Origin: Novosphingobium sp. Leaf2
GTDB lineage: Bacteria > Pseudomonadota > Alphaproteobacteria > Sphingomonadales > Sphingomonadaceae
Length of the DNA: 64,000 nucleotides
Assembly: GCF_001421325.1 (NCBI RefSeq)
Contig: NZ_LMJY01000012.1
Coordinates: 372,001-436,000, forward strand
Reading direction: 5' to 3'
Shown: positions 60,701-64,000 of the stretch, in pieces
Numbering within the stretch: position 1 is the stretch's first letter
Layout of the letters: each line of letters opens with the position of its first letter
The notes under the pieces: generated by a model
What the model saw: only the letters and a program-made list of their open reading frames with translations
Database searches by the model: none
Told to the model about the DNA's origin: nothing
Position numbers and translations under genes: made by a program

Positions 60701-62292
60701 GGTTCTATCCGTGCCCCGTCCAAAGTGGCGGCGGTCATCGCTGCCCGGCCGATTTCATCGACCTGCCGGTCGATCGCGGCGAGCCCGCGATGCAGTGCCT
60801 CGATCCGTGCGTCGAGCGCGGCGATCTCGCGCATGACTTCGGCGGGACGGGTGCGGTGCAGGCGGTCGGCGATGATGTCGACCGATTGCTGGAATTGCTT
60901 GAGCCCCTCGCGGTCGCTTTCCACAAGGCTCACGGCAAGCGGGCGCACCGCATCTGGCAGTTTTTCGCGCAGAACCTTGAGCGGCGGCGCCTTTTGCGAG
61001 GTGACCAGCACGCGCTTGCCCTGCGCCAGATAGTGGCTGATGATATTGGCGATGGTGTGGGTCTTGCCGGTGCCCGGCGGACCTTGGACAACGACGCCGG
61101 GACGGGTGGCCAGTCGCTGGATCACTTCCACCTGTTCGCGGTTGAACGGCTTGGGGAAGAACAGGTCCTGACCCGATCCGTCCGAGGACGTGACGCCCGG
61201 AATCGTCGAGACGCCGCGATAGGCGGGATATTCGACGGCCTTTGCGGCATCGGCCGGCGGCTGCAACAAGGCAAGCACCGCCGGCGGGAGCTGCTGCGGA
61301 TCGTCGATCGCCGCGATCTGGGTGCGGAAACGGCGCAAGTCGTCCATCAGCTGGGTCGCGCGGCGCGTCCGCTCGATCAGATACCAGCGGTCGTCCACCT
61401 GAAGGGTATCGCCGCTGGGTGGACGGCGTTCGCCAAGATCGGGAAGATAATGGCCGTCGGGATCGAGCAGCGCCACCGCGCGTCGCAATACCGGTGCGAA
61501 GCTCTCCACCTGGAAGGGATCGAGCCCCTCGCCCTCCAGGGTATCGAAATACTGCTGCGCGCCCTTGCGCCATTCGTCCACCGACGGCGCCTGCAGCGCA
61601 TCAAGCGGCGCGCTTTCGATGCTGGTGGGCGATTCACTGCGTGGACGCAGGGCAATGGCGTGGGTCCGCTCATCGAGTGTCAGTTCCACCGGCACCGCCA
61701 GCAGCGGATGGTGCAGTTTCGCGCCGTGACGCGTCCAGCGGGCAATGCCGATGCCGCAGATCAGTTCGACCGGCTGTTCCGACGCGCCATCGAGCGTCTG
61801 GCGCAGGGAAAAAAGGTTATTGTACAGATCGATCACGTGGCGACGCGGCCGTTCTTCCAACGCCCAGGGCGTCCACACTTCACGCACGTAGCCCGCCAGC
61901 AGCCCCTCCAGCCGGGCCAGTTCGGGATGATCCTTGAGCCGCAAAATGGCGTCGCAGTCCTTGCCTGCGGCACCGTCGGAGGGGTGGGGATCAGGGATTT
62001 CCGGACGCAGCGTGGGCCCCGCGCCGACGTCGTCCTGAAGGTCGATCCAGGCGCGCAGCAGCGGATCCGTGGGCGGCGGGGGCGGACAACGCACGAGGCG
62101 CTCCACGCTCAGCCACACGTGGTCTTCGCCGTCGCGCACGTTGACGAGCACGCCGGGCAATTTGATGAGGTCGTCCCCTGCCCGGCGAAAGCCGCGATAG
62201 TCGGCCATGTCCAGCACGGGGGGCAGACGGTCCCGCTCGGTCGCCTCGACATAGTCGAGCAGCGCCAGAAGGCGGTCAGTTTCGACCATCAT
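57766..62292 (-). CDS. Giant SF1 helicase with C-terminal PD-(D/E)xK nuclease domain
   Basis: 1,508 residues. N-terminal ~370 residues of unknown fold (RHVIDLYNNLFSLR; ICGIGIARWTRHG), then a UPF1/Dna2-like superfamily 1 helicase: Walker A GPPGTGKTHTIANII (404-411 core), a large coiled insertion (~450-1,050), Walker B VVIDEASQST (from 1,081), GDDRQVSP (1,107), FQGDERDIMFLSLV and QRFNVAASRARDRMVLV (1,311). The C-terminus (1,369-1,450) is a Vsr/MTES-like endonuclease: SPFECEMYDML, RIDLVVEG, IECDGDRYHG. It should unwind and cut nucleic acid. Divergent from two TerD-family genes, a pairing suggesting a stress or phage-defence role. Two Met codons are adjacent at the start. Confidence 0.9.
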   Translation of the reverse strand: MMVETDRLLALLDYVEATERDRLPPVLDMADYRGFRRAGDDLIKLPGVLVNVRDGEDHVWLSVERLVRCPPPPPTDPLLRAWIDLQDDVGAGPTLRPEIPDPHPSDGAAGKDCDAILRLKDHPELARLEGLLAGYVREVWTPWALEERPRRHVIDLYNNLFSLRQTLDGASEQPVELICGIGIARWTRHGAKLHHPLLAVPVELTLDERTHAIALRPRSESPTSIESAPLDALQAPSVDEWRKGAQQYFDTLEGEGLDPFQVESFAPVLRRAVALLDPDGHYLPDLGERRPPSGDTLQVDDRWYLIERTRRATQLMDDLRRFRTQIAAIDDPQQLPPAVLALLQPPADAAKAVEYPAYRGVSTIPGVTSSDGSGQDLFFPKPFNREQVEVIQRLATRPGVVVQGPPGTGKTHTIANIISHYLAQGKRVLVTSQKAPPLKVLREKLPDAVRPLAVSLVESDREGLKQFQQSVDIIADRLHRTRPAEVMREIAALDARIEALHRGLAAIDRQVDEIGRAAMTAATLDGARIEPVDAARRLVASGELAGWLPDAIDVIASHDPEFDDATVSRLRTARKAVGDRLAGLHHAPPPDTLPDGHALVALYHDLVEAQRVEAAMRAVDALAPDASIEAVSAARQEAADLKTALQEPDALPFTWSREILRRWREDDDDPILAALAGLEPQVVAVAAQARHFLVRPVDLPADGLTDASFRETVSQMARGEELGLLQNLFARQLKAQVASVRLSGRAPSGPAEWADVERYLGALDQAQRLAAAWNNVSMQAGLHPAQGVDLAIADGIRRQLEHVVELRVLAERERALQAGARRLVPGWSARIAGDIAGLDALIGLLDRHLLSARLAAADVERRRLGTMLGGIQGAIGEELRAVFDSAVGLSATDEAVLAQRWTDALAEAALLRSLAPHFVDIRQCASLIEESGAPFWAQRLREEPVSGTEDPLTPGDWRERWTLRRIATWMARIDRHDRLRALGDERTDHEGQLRRAYEHAIELRTWCRLAEKASDQVRAALAAYAQSMRKIGRGTGIRAGRYRKDARAAADRAKNALPCWIMPHYRVSESLPAELGLFDLVVIDEASQSTLAALPALLRAKQVLIVGDDRQVSPDAGFREEARMNQLADRHLAGQLDDYRSALREEKSLYDLGTVVFAGGAILLKEHFRCVGPIIEYSKAQFYAHQLVPLRLPSASERLDPPLVDILVEDGYRKGKINPPEVDCIVDAIGRIADDPAMGHRSIGVTTLLGQEQAVAILTAIEQVLGAEVMLRHDIRVGEPAAFQGDERDIMFLSLVAERGSSGLSGLGYEQRFNVAASRARDRMVLVRSVELEDLRPSDALRRSLIQHFHAPYAAETGLAQERRSRCESPFECEMYDMLVECGYRVDTQVPVGSKRIDLVVEGADDSRLAIECDGDRYHGPEQWPDDMARQRMLERAGWTVWRCFASRFVRERQSVIDELVGVLDARGILPEAGDLPPSRHTEHRRWRSTPGHTEPVPYAWLVAVDPF

Positions 62293-62333
62293 CGGTTCAG
62301 CCTATCCATTTCAGAAGAAAATTGCCCCACGGC

Positions 62334-62363
62334 AGTATCGTGTCAAAAAACTGCCTTCGTCAA
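62334..62363 (-). promoter_or_regulatory. Candidate promoter of helicase-nuclease gene
   Basis: Minus-strand TTGACG (62358-62363), 18-base spacer, GATACT (62334-62339), about 40 bases ahead of the start codon. Part of a 211-base divergent control region shared with the TerD genes. Confidence 0.45.
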
Positions 62364-62398
62364 ACCGCTAGAAGGCGGGAGCGCGATAATCACGCAAG

Positions 62399-62427
62399 TT
62401 GATAGTGAGAAGCAGAAATTTTAACAT
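62399..62427 (+). promoter_or_regulatory. Candidate promoter of TerD-family operon
   Basis: TTGATA (62399-62404), 17-base spacer, TAACAT (62422-62427): both good sigma-70 boxes with ideal spacing. Transcription would start near 62434, giving a ~70-base leader. In that leader a 6-bp stem (62457-62462 with 62467-62472) and, six bases later, five T form a weak attenuator-like element. Confidence 0.6.
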
Positions 62428-62503
62428 CGCTTTCTCTTGCGTCACATCAGGCATTGCCCGTACTCGTACGGGGAGCGATTTTTGCAATGAACGAGGGTAT
62501 TGC

Positions 62504-63088
62504 GTGGTTAGTCTGCAGAAAGGCCAGACGGTTCGTCTGGAAAAATCCGGCGGCGGCACCCTGACCCGCGTGGCGATGGGTCTTGGCTGGGATGTACGTC
62601 AGGCCAAGGGCTTCTTCGCCAAGCTGACGGGCGGCGGCAGCGCCGAGATCGATCTCGATGCATCGTGCCTGCTGTTCGACGCGCAAGCCAACATGCTGGA
62701 CCAGATCTGGTTTCGCCAGCTCGCCAGCCGCGACGGCAGCATTGTCCACAGCGGTGACAACCGCACCGGGGCGGGCGATGGCGACGATGAGGTAATCAAC
62801 GTCGATCTGACCCGCGTGCCTGCCAATGTGCAGACCCTGCTGTTCACCGTTAACAGCTTTCTGGGCGACAGCTTCGACAGGATCGAAAACGCCTACTGCC
62901 GCCTGGTGGATTCGACCAATGGCGCGGAACTGGCGCGCTACGACCTGTCCGGTTCGGGATCGCACACCGGCCAGGTGATGGCAAAAGTCGTGCGCAGCGG
63001 CGATGGATGGGAAATGAAAGCCCTGGGCGAACGCCCCACCGGCCGCACGTTCCACGACATGATGCCCGCCATTCTCGGCGCTCTTTGA
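62504..63088 (+). CDS. TerD-family protein
   Basis: 194 residues from GTG 62504, with GAGGG six bases upstream; the frame continues upstream but the family start is here (VVSLQKGQTVRLEK). TerD calcium-binding signatures: DLDASCLLFDA (about 48-58) and SGDNRTGAGDGDDEVINVDL. Standard length. TerD proteins belong to tellurite-resistance/stress systems and bind Ca2+. Probably the first gene of an operon with the next gene, 34 bases downstream. Confidence 0.93.
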   Translation: MVSLQKGQTVRLEKSGGGTLTRVAMGLGWDVRQAKGFFAKLTGGGSAEIDLDASCLLFDAQANMLDQIWFRQLASRDGSIVHSGDNRTGAGDGDDEVINVDLTRVPANVQTLLFTVNSFLGDSFDRIENAYCRLVDSTNGAELARYDLSGSGSHTGQVMAKVVRSGDGWEMKALGERPTGRTFHDMMPAILGAL

Positions 63089-63122
63089 GCGTGCCGCGCG
63101 TGACCGCCAGCAAAGGCCCGCA

Positions 63123-64000
63123 ATGACTGATCTGCAGCAAGGCGGCAATGCGCCTGTCCCGGCCGGCATTCTGGCGGTTTCATTCGCCTGGCCCGCAGTG
63201 GCGGGCAGGGATGTCGATGCGGATGCCTCAGCCTACCTGCTGACGGGTGCCGGGAAGGTGCGCTCGGACGCGGACATGGTGTTCTACAACCAGCCGCAAG
63301 GCGGTGGTGGCGCGATCCGCTTCCTGCCGGGCTCGGGCCAGGGTGCCTTTGAGATCGAGCCGTCGCGCCTGCCTGCCGAGATTGAGAAGGTGGTGTTTTG
63401 CGTGACCATCCACGAAGCGCACGCCAAGGGGCAGACCCTGGCGTTGCTCGAAGGCGCCAGCATTGCGGTCGCGCCTTCCGGCGGAACGCCCGACCTCGCC
63501 TTCCGGCCCGTGCTTGCGGGGGCGAGCGAGACGGCGATGATCTTTGGCGAGCTGTACCTGCGCAACGGACAGTGGAAATTCCGGGCGGTCGGTCAGGGCT
63601 TCAACGGGGGCCTGGCGCCCCTGGCGCGCTCGTTCGGCATCGACGTGGCCGAGGACGCGCCGGCGCCCCCTGCCCCGCCGCCCGCCCCACCCCCGGCGCC
63701 AAGCACCCCGGTGAACCTGAGCAAGGTGACGCTGGAGAAGCGCGGACAGACGGTAAGCCTGGAAAAGCGCGGGAGCAGCTTCGGTGAAATCACCGTCAAC
63801 CTCAACTGGTCGCGCGGGCGCAAGGGGTTCTTCGGCGGCGGATCGGCGATCGACCTCGATCTGGGCTGTCTGTTCGAACTGACGGATGGCCGCAAGGGCG
63901 TGGTCCAGGCATTGGGCAACGTCTTTGGCGCCTTCGCGCAGCCGCCCTACATCGCCTTGTCCGGCGATGATCGGACCGGCGACGTCTCGCAGGGTGAAAC
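63123..64000 (+). CDS. Tandem TerD-domain protein, incomplete at window end
   Basis: Open from ATG 63123 to the last base (292 codons seen), so the true end lies outside. Residues ~1-175 form one divergent TerD-like domain (ADMVFYNQPQGGGGAIRFLPG; FEIEPSRLPAEIEKVVFCVTIHEA, partly; GELYLRNGQWKFRAVGQGF). A Pro/Ala linker (about 179-196) leads to a second, canonical domain from ~198 (VTLEKRGQTVSLEK, IDLDLGCLFEL, LSGDDRTGDVSQGE). The layout resembles TerA/TerF-type double-domain members. Coupled to the TerD gene 34 bases upstream. Confidence 0.88.
   Translation, partial: MTDLQQGGNAPVPAGILAVSFAWPAVAGRDVDADASAYLLTGAGKVRSDADMVFYNQPQGGGGAIRFLPGSGQGAFEIEPSRLPAEIEKVVFCVTIHEAHAKGQTLALLEGASIAVAPSGGTPDLAFRPVLAGASETAMIFGELYLRNGQWKFRAVGQGFNGGLAPLARSFGIDVAEDAPAPPAPPPAPPPAPSTPVNLSKVTLEKRGQTVSLEKRGSSFGEITVNLNWSRGRKGFFGGGSAIDLDLGCLFELTDGRKGVVQALGNVFGAFAQPPYIALSGDDRTGDVSQGE

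Noticed and set aside
60502..62424. A 640-codon plus-strand frame opposite the helicase (and another at 57814-59760).
   Set aside because: Antisense to the recognisable helicase motifs; composition is Arg/His/Gly-rich and without motifs.

Overview
The window is a high-GC alphaproteobacterial chromosome segment, most likely from a member of the Sphingomonadales (Novosphingobium/Sphingomonas type). This rests on ribosomal-protein gene order, an S5 protein with a long RGG-rich N-terminus, a Cys4 adenylate kinase, a large TonB-dependent receptor and a TorF-type porin. No database search was possible; names come from recognised motifs, lengths and gene order.

Layout. (1) 100-2,300: a prolyl oligopeptidase. 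(2) 2,400-23,700, all on the minus strand: the str, S10, spc and alpha ribosomal blocks joined end to end (rpsL-rpsG-fusA-tuf-rpsJ ... rplN-rplX ... rpsE-rpmD // ankyrin lipoprotein // rplO-secY-adk-rpsM-rpsK-rpoA-rplQ). The block is cut by intrinsic-terminator-like hairpins after tuf, rpmD, rplO and rplQ. A non-ribosomal ankyrin/TonB-C lipoprotein gene sits between rpmD and rplO. (3) 24,150-25,700: a compact, AT-richer three-gene cassette of unknown function with overlapping genes. (4) 25,800-28,850: an HTH-like protein, tRNA-Arg(UCU), a YhhQ-type queuosine-precursor transporter and recF. (5) 29,000-30,200: an NTF2-like protein plus TetR regulator, with a palindromic operator on the promoter. 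(6) 30,300-34,800: a tesA-like esterase divergent from a ybbA/ybbP-type ABC exporter, then an RDD protein. (7) 34,900-42,000: TonB receptor, typA/bipA, two outer-membrane proteins and a dense cluster of inverted repeats. (8) 42,000-46,500: SulP transporter coupled to a beta-carbonic anhydrase, then a histidine kinase/response regulator pair. (9) 46,600-57,200: small secreted Tyr/Arg-rich proteins, a GT4 glycosyltransferase, membrane proteins, rarA, a DUF429-like protein, a PhyH-type dioxygenase, PhoD phosphatase and a CsgG-like protein. (10) 57,300-64,000: a broken alpha/beta-hydrolase, a 1,508-residue SF1 helicase-nuclease, and two divergently transcribed TerD-family genes, the second leaving the window.

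The most interesting regions are the helicase-nuclease/TerD divergon at the right end, the three-gene cassette at 24.2-25.6 kb, the interrupted spc operon, the terminator placed directly ahead of rpsJ, the 33-bp perfect inverted repeat between rpsL and rpsG, and the hairpin cluster at 41.87-42.0 kb. I saw no CRISPR array, transposase, integrase or rRNA gene.
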